This document shows, piece by piece, positions 41,158 to 47,894 of a stretch of DNA of 47,894 nt. Numbering within the stretch: position 1 is the stretch's first letter; the number at the start of each line of letters is the position of its first letter. The notes under the pieces were generated by a model, which made no database searches, was not told the origin of the DNA, and worked only from the letters and a program-made list of their open reading frames with translations. The stretch is from positions 1 through 47,894 of the forward strand of contig NZ_RZRU01000008.1 of the NCBI RefSeq assembly GCF_003997495.1, given 5' to 3'. The stretch comes from Mesorhizobium sp. M7A.F.Ca.US.008.03.1.1 (GTDB lineage: Bacteria; Pseudomonadota; Alphaproteobacteria; Rhizobiales; Rhizobiaceae). A program made the translations under genes and the position numbers.

Positions 41158-41640
41158 TGTCCTGCCCATTCGTTCGAGCATCAAAGAATCCCAGAGCACT
41201 CTGGCAGACTGGAAATGCGAGAATGAATCCGTGATCCAATGACGTCGGTGTTTAACGTGGGCGATGCAGCTATGTTCCTGCTTCTGCAAAAAATCGCGCA
41301 ACCCCTCGTACGTCGATGCCACCCGAACATATTCTTCCTGGGAACAGCCACGTGCCGGTTTCCGCAACGATGTCAAAGGCCCATTTTGATCCGCACCTTG
41401 TGTAAGTTTGTTGCATAGCCTCAGAGTGGCACTCTTCTCGACCGCACCATTCTCTTTCCAGAATCCGATTTGTACCGGTCTGCCCCCGCTGCGGGCCGGG
41501 CGCATTTCGTTTGATATTCCCGCACTTTACGCCACTTTCTTTTTGAGCAGCGGATTATCCCAAAACCGGTTTCCCCCTTGGGTCCGATGCTCTAGACCTG
41601 ATTTGCACCTTTTCCGGGATTCTTGTGGCGGGAGGCGCTG
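41158..41640. other. Divergent intergenic region between the xoxF operon and mgtE
   Basis: It carries the EcfG-type promoter at 41278-41254 for the operon. Nothing clear was found for mgtE. A Shine-Dalgarno for mgtE lies at the right edge. Confidence 0.45.
41254..41278 (-). promoter_or_regulatory. EcfG/RpoE2-type promoter of the xoxF/caa3 operon
   Basis: On the minus strand GGAAC (41278-41274), 16 bases, CGTT (41257-41254): an exact consensus match. Transcription should begin near 41247, leaving a leader of about 65-90 bases. Confidence 0.66.
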
Positions 41641-43059
41641 GTGGAAGGCGAGCACGAACGGACGACCGGCGCCAGGGCCGCCGAGGACAACCACGCCGAC
41701 ATCTATGGCGAGGACGGCGCTGTGCTTTCGTCCTTCCTGGCGCGGATTGGCGCGGCGATCGCCGACCGCGACACGCTGACCCTCAAGCATGAAGTCGACG
41801 ACCTGCACCAGTCGGAACTCGGCGACCTGCTCGAGGCACTGCATCCCGAACAGCGCCGCGCGCTGGTCGAACTCCTGGGCGCCGATTTCGACTTCTCCTC
41901 GCTGACGGAGGTGGACGAGGCGATCCGTATGGAGATCGTCGACAATCTGCCCAATGCGCAGATCGCGCAGGCGGTGCAGGAGCTCGATTCCGACGACGCC
42001 GTCTACATTCTCGAGGATCTCGATCAGGAAGACCAGGACGAGATCCTGTCGCAACTGCCGTTCACCGAGCGGATCAGGCTGCGCCGCTCGCTTGATTATC
42101 CCGAAGAGACGGCCGGCCGCCGCATGCAGACCGAGTTCGTCGCGGTTCCGCCGTTCTGGACGATCGGCCAGACCATCGACTATATGCGCGAGGACAACAA
42201 CCTTCCCGAGCGCTTCAGCCAGATCTTCGTCATCGACCCGACCTTCAAGCTGCTCGGCGCCATCGACCTCGACCAGATCCTGCGCACCAAGCGTTCGGTC
42301 AAGGTCGAGGAAGTGATGCACGAGACGCGGCACGCCATTCCGGCCACCATGGACCAGGAAGAGGCGGCGCGGGAATTCGAGCAGTACGATCTTCTGTCGG
42401 CCGCGGTCGTGGACGAGAACGAACGGCTGGTCGGCATTCTGACCATCGACGATGTCGTCGACGTCATCCAGCAGGAGGCCGAGGAAGATCTGATGCGCAT
42501 GGGCGGCGTCGGCGACGAAGAGCTTTCCGACAGCATCTTTTCGACCTCGCGCTCACGCGTTCCGTGGTTGCTGATCAATCTTCTGACCGCGTTCCTGGCG
42601 GCGTCGGTGATCAGCCTGTTCGACCGCACGATCGAACATATCGTGGCACTGGCGGTGCTCATGCCGATCGTCGCCGGCATGGGCGGCAATGCCGGCTCGC
42701 AAACCATGACCGTCACCGTGCGGGCGTTGGCAACCAGGGATCTCGACATCTACAATGCCGGCCGCATCATTCGCCGCGAGATGGGTGTCGGCTTCATCAA
42801 CGGGATCGTCTTCGCCATCCTGATCGGCATCGTTGCGGCAGCCTGGTTCCGTGACCCCAATCTGGGCGGCATCATCGCGGCGGCGATGATCATCAACATG
42901 TTCGTGGCCGCCCTGGCCGGCATTCTGATTCCGCTGCTGCTCGATCGTTTCAAGGTCGATCCGGCGGTCGCTTCGGCGGTCTTCGTCACCACGGTCACCG
43001 ACGTCGTCGGCTTCTTTGCGTTTCTCGGCATTGCCACGTGGTGGTTCGGCGTACCCTGA
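41641..43059 (+). CDS. mgtE: Magnesium transporter MgtE
   Basis: This 472-residue channel has an N-terminal domain of superhelical repeats (about 40-145), two CBS domains that sense Mg2+ (about 150-270), a plug helix, and five membrane helices with the pore signature MPIVAGMGGNAGSQT and a TTVTDVVGFFAFLG end. GTG at 41641 is chosen because GGGAGG lies five bases upstream. A TTG six codons earlier is the only alternative. Confidence 0.93.
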   Translation: MEGEHERTTGARAAEDNHADIYGEDGAVLSSFLARIGAAIADRDTLTLKHEVDDLHQSELGDLLEALHPEQRRALVELLGADFDFSSLTEVDEAIRMEIVDNLPNAQIAQAVQELDSDDAVYILEDLDQEDQDEILSQLPFTERIRLRRSLDYPEETAGRRMQTEFVAVPPFWTIGQTIDYMREDNNLPERFSQIFVIDPTFKLLGAIDLDQILRTKRSVKVEEVMHETRHAIPATMDQEEAAREFEQYDLLSAAVVDENERLVGILTIDDVVDVIQQEAEEDLMRMGGVGDEELSDSIFSTSRSRVPWLLINLLTAFLAASVISLFDRTIEHIVALAVLMPIVAGMGGNAGSQTMTVTVRALATRDLDIYNAGRIIRREMGVGFINGIVFAILIGIVAAAWFRDPNLGGIIAAAMIINMFVAALAGILIPLLLDRFKVDPAVASAVFVTTVTDVVGFFAFLGIATWWFGVP

Positions 43060-43215
43060 AGGCACACCTTTGGCTCAATTGACTTTTACGTAAATGCCGT
43101 GCGAGGCTTGCGCGGGGCGCCATGTCGATTCCGGCATGGCATGGGTTTTGGTTCGGGACAGAAGGGTGACGCCGGCATGGCGATCGCCCTGGGGTTTCGG
43201 CGTGCGGGAGTGGCA

Positions 43216-43602
43216 ATGCGAGAATATTATTCGATCACCGAGTTGACCCGCGAGTTCGACGTGTCGACGCGGACGCTGCGCTTTTACGAGGACGAAGGGC
43301 TGGTGCAGCCTGTGCGGCGTGGCCGCACGCGGCTGTTTCGCCCCTCCGACCGGCACCTCATCCGCCAGATCATGCGCGGCAAAAGGCTTGGCTTCTCGAT
43401 CAACGAGATCCGCGAAATCATCCAGATGTACAAGGAGCCGCCCGGCGAAGTCGGCCAGCTCAACCTGATGATCAAGCGCATTGAGGAAAAGCGCGAGGAT
43501 CTCCGGCAGAAACGCCGCGACCTCGAGGAGACGCTGGCTGAACTCGACCAAGCCGAGGAGTCCTGCGTCGAGCGGCTGGTTGAGCTTGGCGTGAACACCT
43601 GA
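43216..43602 (+). CDS. MerR-family transcription regulator
   Basis: This 128-residue regulator has an N-terminal winged helix (YYSITELTREFDVSTRTLRFYEDEGL, then VQPVRRGRTRLF), a second helix pair, and a long C-terminal coiled coil for dimerisation (about 80-120). No metal-binding Cys cluster of the MerR/CueR type is present at the end. GGGAG precedes the ATG at 43216. Its targets are unknown. Confidence 0.88.
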   Translation: MREYYSITELTREFDVSTRTLRFYEDEGLVQPVRRGRTRLFRPSDRHLIRQIMRGKRLGFSINEIREIIQMYKEPPGEVGQLNLMIKRIEEKREDLRQKRRDLEETLAELDQAEESCVERLVELGVNT

Positions 43603-43604
43603 GC

Positions 43605-43667
43605 CTTCGTCATCCTGGGGTCTGCGCTGCGTCGCTGCGCTCCTTGCTCCGCCCGTGGATGACGAAG
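43605..43667. repeat. Palindromic intergenic repeat (RIME-like)
   Basis: CTTCGTCATCC (43605-43615) is matched by a perfect inverted copy GGATGACGAAG (43657-43667) around a 41-base GC-rich core. Such palindromic intergenic elements are known in rhizobia. It lies between convergent genes, three bases after the MerR stop, and could act as terminator for both. Confidence 0.6.
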
Positions 43668-43677
43668 AAGTTCCAGC

Positions 43678-44154
43678 TCAAATCCAGCGCCGCACGCGTT
43701 TTGCGTAATCGCGGTATTTCTTGCCGAATTTTGCTGTCAGCACCTTTTCCTCGCCTTCGATCGCCACCTTCTGCGTGGCATAGGCGGCGATGAACGCCAG
43801 TGGCAGGAACCACACGATGCCCGAGACAAAGGCGACGCCGATCAACAGCAGAGTGTTGGCCAGATACATCGGATTGCGGGTGACGCCGAAGGGACCCGTG
43901 GTGACCAGGTGATCGGGCACAGCGTTCGGGTTCAGCGTGGTCTTGGCTCGGATCATGGTGCGGATCGCGGTGAACCAGAGTGCGGCGACCGCAAACAGTG
44001 CCACCCAGCCGGCCGCGAACAGAATATCGCCCAGCAGGTCACCGATCCAGGGCAGAGGATAGAGCAGGCCCAGCGCGATGCTGATGGCTATGGCGGCGAT
44101 GTAGATCAGCGGCGGCCACGGTATGAGCCCCGGCTTCGGCTGGTTCTCGGTCAT
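43678..44154 (-). CDS. Isoprenylcysteine methyltransferase-like membrane protein
   Basis: The 158-residue protein has about four to five membrane helices and the C-terminal signature GPFGVTRNPMYLANTLL and EEKVLTAKFGKKYRDY, as in the ICMT/phospholipid methyltransferase family that uses S-adenosylmethionine at the membrane. Substrate unknown in bacteria. The ATG overlaps the stop of the DUF1624 gene (ATGA). Confidence 0.85.
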   Translation of the reverse strand: MTENQPKPGLIPWPPLIYIAAIAISIALGLLYPLPWIGDLLGDILFAAGWVALFAVAALWFTAIRTMIRAKTTLNPNAVPDHLVTTGPFGVTRNPMYLANTLLLIGVAFVSGIVWFLPLAFIAAYATQKVAIEGEEKVLTAKFGKKYRDYAKRVRRWI

Positions 44155-45149
44155 TTAACCCCTTCCTCCATCAACTTGCTGTCGGTCTTGGCGGTGCACA
44201 TGCCGGCGAGATCGGACAAATGTGCCTTCCATTCCGCAGTCTGGTCGTTGTTGTAGAGCCTATCAAGCGTGGCCTCGCCCTCAAGCGTATCGAGCATGCA
44301 GACACAGTAGCTTGTACAGAACTCGGTGTCGCGCGACTGCTCGCAGGACAGGTGGCAGGTTTTCAGAAAATTCACCTGCGGGGTTTCGACCTGCGCCGGC
44401 ATGATCTGCGAGAACAGCCAGACGCAGCCGATCAGCAGCGGCTGGTGGATCAAATAGAAGGCCAGGCTGTGCCGGCCGATGAATACCAGCGGGTTGGCCA
44501 AGCGGCCGGGCGCCAGATTGGCAAGCCGGGCAAGCAGGCCGGCACCTGCGGCGAGTTTCGTCACCGCGATGCCCGCAAGCACGGCGCCGAACCATGGAAA
44601 CAGCGGAACGTAGTCGTTGGAGCGCGGATTGTTCGCCGACAGACCGACCCACCACAGCCATGGGTGATTGAAGGCCTCGAGGCGCAGATAGACGGGAGCG
44701 GCGATGACGAGCGCGGCGACGACAAGCGTCAGCAGCGCCGGCAGGCGCAGGAAAGCGAGGCCGAGCAGGCTGGCCAGCGCGATCTCGTGCAAGATGCCGA
44801 AGAAGATGAAGCCGTCCGGGGTGGCGATGCGGGTGACGACCGAAATCGCGATCGCGGCTCCGGCGACCATGGCAAACCGCTTCCAGAAGCCGTTCCAGCG
44901 GATTTGTCGGCCATGGGCGAGGTACAGGCTGACGCCAACCAGGAACAGGAAGGTCGAGGCTATGCAGCGCGCGTAGATCTTCCACCAGCCGAAGGCAGTC
45001 AGGCCGGGATCGGTGTAGCCGAAGAACTCCAGATCCCAGGTGAAATGGTAGCTTGCCATGGCGATCAGCGCGATGCCGCGCACGATGTCGATGGCGACGA
45101 TGCGCTTTGGTCGATCCTGAACGGGTGCGGTCGGCGTTTGGATGCTCAT
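44151..45149 (-). CDS. DUF1624 heparan-alpha-glucosaminide acetyltransferase-like membrane protein
   Basis: This 332-residue protein has a RIVAIDIVRGIALIAMASYHFTWDL start and about eight membrane helices, typical of the DUF1624/HGSNAT-like acyltransferases. RHSLAFYLIHQPLLIG is the last conserved helix. The final 90 residues form a soluble tail with six cysteines (CHLSCEQS, CTSYCVCM), which is unusual and may be periplasmic. It is coupled to the methyltransferase downstream. Confidence 0.83.
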   Translation of the reverse strand: MSIQTPTAPVQDRPKRIVAIDIVRGIALIAMASYHFTWDLEFFGYTDPGLTAFGWWKIYARCIASTFLFLVGVSLYLAHGRQIRWNGFWKRFAMVAGAAIAISVVTRIATPDGFIFFGILHEIALASLLGLAFLRLPALLTLVVAALVIAAPVYLRLEAFNHPWLWWVGLSANNPRSNDYVPLFPWFGAVLAGIAVTKLAAGAGLLARLANLAPGRLANPLVFIGRHSLAFYLIHQPLLIGCVWLFSQIMPAQVETPQVNFLKTCHLSCEQSRDTEFCTSYCVCMLDTLEGEATLDRLYNNDQTAEWKAHLSDLAGMCTAKTDSKLMEEGVK

Positions 45150-45372
45150 GGTCTCGCATTCTGATTCAGCCCCGCTGGAGGACTATCACGGTTGCCCCGG
45201 ACAAAAGAAGACCGGCAACTCTGCCGATTACGCCGGATCAGCCGCGGCATTGGGCCAGTGCCGGGAAGCCTTTGGCCGGCTTCGCTTTTGCCGGATGCAC
45301 GTCGGTTTCCTCTTGTTGGCGCTGGGGTCGCCACTGCAGATTTGACCCGGTGAATCTGCTTCGGGGAAAGCA

Positions 45373-46572
45373 ATGTCCACCCATGTGCGCCATCCGATCT
45401 GGTTACCGGCCCTCAAGGCCGCGGACGCGCGCACCTTCGCCTCGCTCTATGCGGTTGAATCCTTTGCTCGCGCCACGGTGTCGAGCGTCATCCCGATCCA
45501 GGCCTATGAGATCCTGCACAACGAGCAGATCGTCTCGATCCTCTACACCGTGGTGGCGATGCTCGGCCTGTCGGTGACATTGTTCATGCCGATGCTGATC
45601 CGCCGCTTTGCCCGCCGCTGGGTCTACACATCAGGCGCCTGCCTGCTGGCCATCGGCTCGCTGTTCTTCGTCACCGACACGCTTGCCGGGCAACTGGCCG
45701 GCATGCTGTGCCGGGTGATGGGCGCCAGCGCGCTGTCGATCACGCTCAACCTCTACATCATGGACCACATCCGCAAGACCGACTTCATGCAGGCCGAATC
45801 GCTGCGCATGGCGTGGTCGATGCTGGCCTGGACCGGCGGGCCGACGCTAGGCATCTTCCTCTACACGCGCTTCGGCGTCTATGCCGCGCATGGTGCGGTC
45901 GCGGTGTTCGCGTTAGCCCTGCTGGCACTGTTCTGGACCTACCGGCTCGGCGACAACCCGTCGATCCGCCCGGGCAAGACGCGACCAGTCAACCCGCTCG
46001 CCAATATCGGCCGCTTCGTCGCGCAGCCCAGGCTGAGGCTGGCCTGGCTGATCGCCTTTGGGCGCTCCTGTTTCTGGACGACGTTCTTTGTCTATGGGCC
46101 GCTGTTCATGGTCATTACGGGTGAGGGCAAGCTGGCCGGCGGCCTGCTGGTTTCGGCCGGCAACGCGCTTTTGTTCATGGCGATTTTCTGGGGCAAGGCA
46201 GGAAAGCGCTTTGGCGGCCGCAGGACCATGACATTCGCCTATTTCGCCATGTCGTCCGCGCTGCTTGCGGCGGGTTTCGTCGGCGAAACCGTGCCGCTGC
46301 TTACCGGCGCCTTCCTGCTCTGCGGCGCCTTCTTCACCATTGCGCTCGACGCACTCGGCTCGACCGCCTTCATGCGCTCGGTACGCTCCTATGAAAGATC
46401 GCAGATGGCGGCGGTCTACCGCACCTATCTCGACTTTTCCGAGCTGACGCCGCCGCTGGTCTGTTCGGTGGTGCTGGCCTTCTTCGGCCTGGGCTCGGTG
46501 TTCGTCACGCTCGGCCTGCTGGCGGCGGTCTGCGGCTTTGTGACGTGGCGCTATCTGCCGAAATCGCTTTGA
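45373..46572 (+). CDS. MFS transporter
   Basis: The 399-residue protein has about 12 hydrophobic helices in two halves with a basic loop between (RLGDNPSIRPGKTRPVNP). The GRRTMTFAYF segment follows helix 8. No substrate-specific motif is recognisable. GGGGAAAGCA precedes the ATG. It is divergent from the DUF1624 gene across 220 bases. Confidence 0.87.
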   Translation: MSTHVRHPIWLPALKAADARTFASLYAVESFARATVSSVIPIQAYEILHNEQIVSILYTVVAMLGLSVTLFMPMLIRRFARRWVYTSGACLLAIGSLFFVTDTLAGQLAGMLCRVMGASALSITLNLYIMDHIRKTDFMQAESLRMAWSMLAWTGGPTLGIFLYTRFGVYAAHGAVAVFALALLALFWTYRLGDNPSIRPGKTRPVNPLANIGRFVAQPRLRLAWLIAFGRSCFWTTFFVYGPLFMVITGEGKLAGGLLVSAGNALLFMAIFWGKAGKRFGGRRTMTFAYFAMSSALLAAGFVGETVPLLTGAFLLCGAFFTIALDALGSTAFMRSVRSYERSQMAAVYRTYLDFSELTPPLVCSVVLAFFGLGSVFVTLGLLAAVCGFVTWRYLPKSL

Positions 46573-46639
46573 CCTTCATGGCGCATTCGCAATGGTCGCC
46601 GGCGGAATTTGGTTTGCCGGAGGCGAGGATTCTGCCTAT

Positions 46640-46822
46640 AGTCGCCGGTGTCGCCGGTTCCATTTTGGAGCCAAGAGGGAATGCGGTGAGGGCGAATTCG
46701 CCCAATGCCGTGGCTGCCCCCGCAACTGTGTGCGGTAGTCCTCTCCATATGCCACTGAAGATTTTTCTTCGGGAAGGTGGGGAAGGACGCTGATCCGCGA
46801 GTCAGGAGACCTGCCGGCGACA
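46640..46822 (+). promoter_or_regulatory. Cobalamin riboswitch
   Basis: Conserved parts of the B12 aptamer are in order: GGTTCC, GGGAATGCGGTG, AATGCCGTGGCTGCCCCCGC, GCCACTG, GGGAAGG, and GACGCTGATCC with GAGTCAGGAGACCTGCC. It lies about 50 bases before cbtB. It should reduce expression of cbtBA when adenosylcobalamin is plentiful. Confidence 0.93.
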
Positions 46823-46868
46823 GGAAACTGACTTCGATGCCCTCGGGTGGAGGGCGAAAGGACAAGAT

Positions 46869-47048
46869 ATGACTACCGCTTCCGTCTCCCTCGGCGCCTC
46901 CGTCTCCTCGCAGTCGCGCTTCATGCAGCTCGCGCTTGCCGCGCTGCTCGGCATTTTCGTGATGGGCTTTGTCGGCTTCTCGCATATCGATGCGGTCCAC
47001 AATGCGGCTCACGACTATCGCCATTCGATGGCGTTTCCCTGCCACTGA
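46869..47048 (+). CDS. cbtB: Cobalt transporter subunit CbtB
   Basis: This 59-residue protein has one membrane helix (about 18-38) and a His-rich C-terminus (HIDAVHNAAHDYRHSMAFPCH) that would bind cobalt, the pattern of CbtB. AAGGA precedes the ATG at 46869. It lies just after the cobalamin riboswitch and 15 bases before cbtA. Confidence 0.9.
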   Translation: MTTASVSLGASVSSQSRFMQLALAALLGIFVMGFVGFSHIDAVHNAAHDYRHSMAFPCH

Positions 47049-47063
47049 CGAGGATTTGACATC

Positions 47064-47849
47064 ATGAACCTGTTTCGCAACGTCGTGTTCATCGCGGCGA
47101 TCGCAGGGCTCGTGGCCGGCGTCGTTCTCGCCTGCCTGCAGGCCTATGCCACCGTGCCGCTGATCCTAAAGGCGGAAGTCTACGAACAGGCGGGCGGCGG
47201 GCATCACCATGACCATGCCGCAACGGATAGCAATGCGATGAGCACAACTGCTCCGGCGGGAGATGCCATGAGCTCTGCTGCCCCGGCTGCGGCGCAAGCC
47301 GCTCCGGCAGACGAAGGCTGGGCGCCGGCAGACGGTTTCGAGCGTTTCGCCTTCAGCGTGCTTGCCAACATCGTCACCGGCATCGGCTTCGCGCTGATCC
47401 TGGTCGCGGTTTCCGAATTCGCTGGCGGCATCGGTGGTTGGCGCCAGGGCGTGTTCTGGGGTCTGGCCGGCTTTGCCGTGTTCACGCTGGCGCCGGGCCT
47501 CGGCCTGCCGCCGGAACTGCCGGCCATGCCGGCCGCCGATCTCACCCAGCGCCAGATCTGGTGGTGGGCAACGGTGGCGGCAACCGCTGCCGGTCTCGGC
47601 CTGATCGCGTTCCGCAAGTCGCTGCCGCTGGCGATCCTTGCCGTCCTGCTGATCGTCGCACCGCATGTTGTCGGTGCACCGCAGCCCGACAGTTACGAGA
47701 CGGCGATTCCGGAAGGGCTGCATCACCAGTTCGTGGTGGCGGTGACCGTGACCAATCTGGTGTTCTGGCTGGTGCTCGGCGCGGTCGTCGGTATGGTGCG
47801 CGGCCGCTTCACCGGCACCGCGACCAGCCTGCGCGACAGCTTTGCCTGA
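47064..47849 (+). CDS. cbtA: Cobalt transporter subunit CbtA
   Basis: The 261-residue protein has an N-terminal helix, a loop with a HHHDH cluster, an Ala/Pro/Ser-rich spacer, and four to five further membrane helices, as in CbtA. With CbtB it is the predicted cobalt uptake pair for B12 synthesis in bacteria without CbiMNQO. The His cluster is likely periplasmic. The last 45 bases of the window after it contain no assignable gene. Confidence 0.91.
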   Translation: MNLFRNVVFIAAIAGLVAGVVLACLQAYATVPLILKAEVYEQAGGGHHHDHAATDSNAMSTTAPAGDAMSSAAPAAAQAAPADEGWAPADGFERFAFSVLANIVTGIGFALILVAVSEFAGGIGGWRQGVFWGLAGFAVFTLAPGLGLPPELPAMPAADLTQRQIWWWATVAATAAGLGLIAFRKSLPLAILAVLLIVAPHVVGAPQPDSYETAIPEGLHHQFVVAVTVTNLVFWLVLGAVVGMVRGRFTGTATSLRDSFA

Positions 47850-47894
47850 TCGCAAGACACTGACCTTCCTCATCGGCGGGCCGTGGGCCGCCCC

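Noticed and set aside
44220..45164. Plus-strand frame of 314 codons
   Set aside because: It is antisense to the DUF1624 membrane protein and very rich in Arg/Gln/Asp, a typical shadow composition.
1..47894. Possible phage or CRISPR content
   Set aside because: The holin-like gene at 30619 belongs to a chromosomal membrane-protein family beside DUF3618, and no other phage genes were seen. No regularly spaced repeats were found.
47850..47894. Possible start of another gene at the window end
   Set aside because: The last 45 bases read through in one frame but contain no clear start codon with a ribosome site.

Overview
The window looks like chromosomal DNA of a Mesorhizobium-type alphaproteobacterium (Hyphomicrobiales). 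The GC content is high, Shine-Dalgarno sites are AGGAG-like, and there is a PrsDE/ExsH-type exopolysaccharide glycanase export set, a Ku gene without ligD beside it, many small rhizobial proteins of unknown function, a caa3 oxidase operon tied to a XoxF-type dehydrogenase, and a cobalamin riboswitch in front of cbtBA. Species-level assignment is inference only. No rRNA, tRNA, CRISPR array, intact insertion sequence or origin was seen.

Layout. 1-613: noncoding, with two related hairpins and one copy of a diverged repeat. 614-5162 (minus): an RTX/GH16 glycanase followed by its type I secretion ATPase and adaptor. 5.6-10.6 kb: small genes, a stand-alone SIR2-domain gene, a DUF892 ferritin-like gene, and two tandem small basic paralogs. 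10.7-12.4 kb (minus): a phospholipase-D-type synthase behind a small low-affinity iron permease-like protein. 12.5-15.6 kb (minus): a three-GAF, one-PAS hybrid histidine kinase. 15.9-24.5 kb: more small genes, a frameshifted thioredoxin-reductase-like gene, a Crp/Fnr regulator, two tandem noncoding units, a third small basic paralog, a secreted Ser/Thr-rich protein, and ku. 24.6-29.4 kb: a carbohydrate cluster with a clan-A glycosidase, UDP-galactopyranose mutase, a glycosyltransferase and a beta-propeller glycosidase. 29.9-31.8 kb: an envelope-stress operon (24-residue membrane peptide, amphipathic protein, holin-like protein, DUF3618 protein). 31.9-41.2 kb (minus): a ten-gene operon with overlapping or near-touching ends, coding for a heme-binding GlcG/HbpS protein, a lanthanide-type PQQ alcohol dehydrogenase, XoxJ, cytochrome c, CoxB-c, CoxA, CoxC, a small membrane protein, CtaG and cytochrome c. 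From 41.6 kb on the genes look like ordinary core genome: mgtE, a MerR regulator, a methyltransferase, a DUF1624 acyltransferase, an MFS transporter, and cbtBA behind a B12 riboswitch.

The main result of reading the intergenic DNA is a repeated promoter pattern, GGAAC-N16/17-(C)GTT or close variants. It matches the consensus of EcfG/RpoE2, the general stress response sigma factor of alphaproteobacteria. I found about twenty by eye, nearly all upstream of and in the same direction as a gene, between 5.6 and 41.3 kb. None was found in front of the secretion cluster or the core genes after 41.3 kb. The targets include ku, the ferritin-like gene, the iron permease/phospholipase pair, the hybrid kinase, a Crp regulator, all three small basic paralogs, the mutase/glycosyltransferase pair, the membrane-stress operon and the dehydrogenase/oxidase operon. 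The segment therefore reads as a stress-response regulon island of about 36 kb. Two of these promoters lie 219 bp apart, and each is followed at the same distance by a conserved 33-nt stem-loop with no convincing reading frame. They may be a pair of stress-induced small RNAs.
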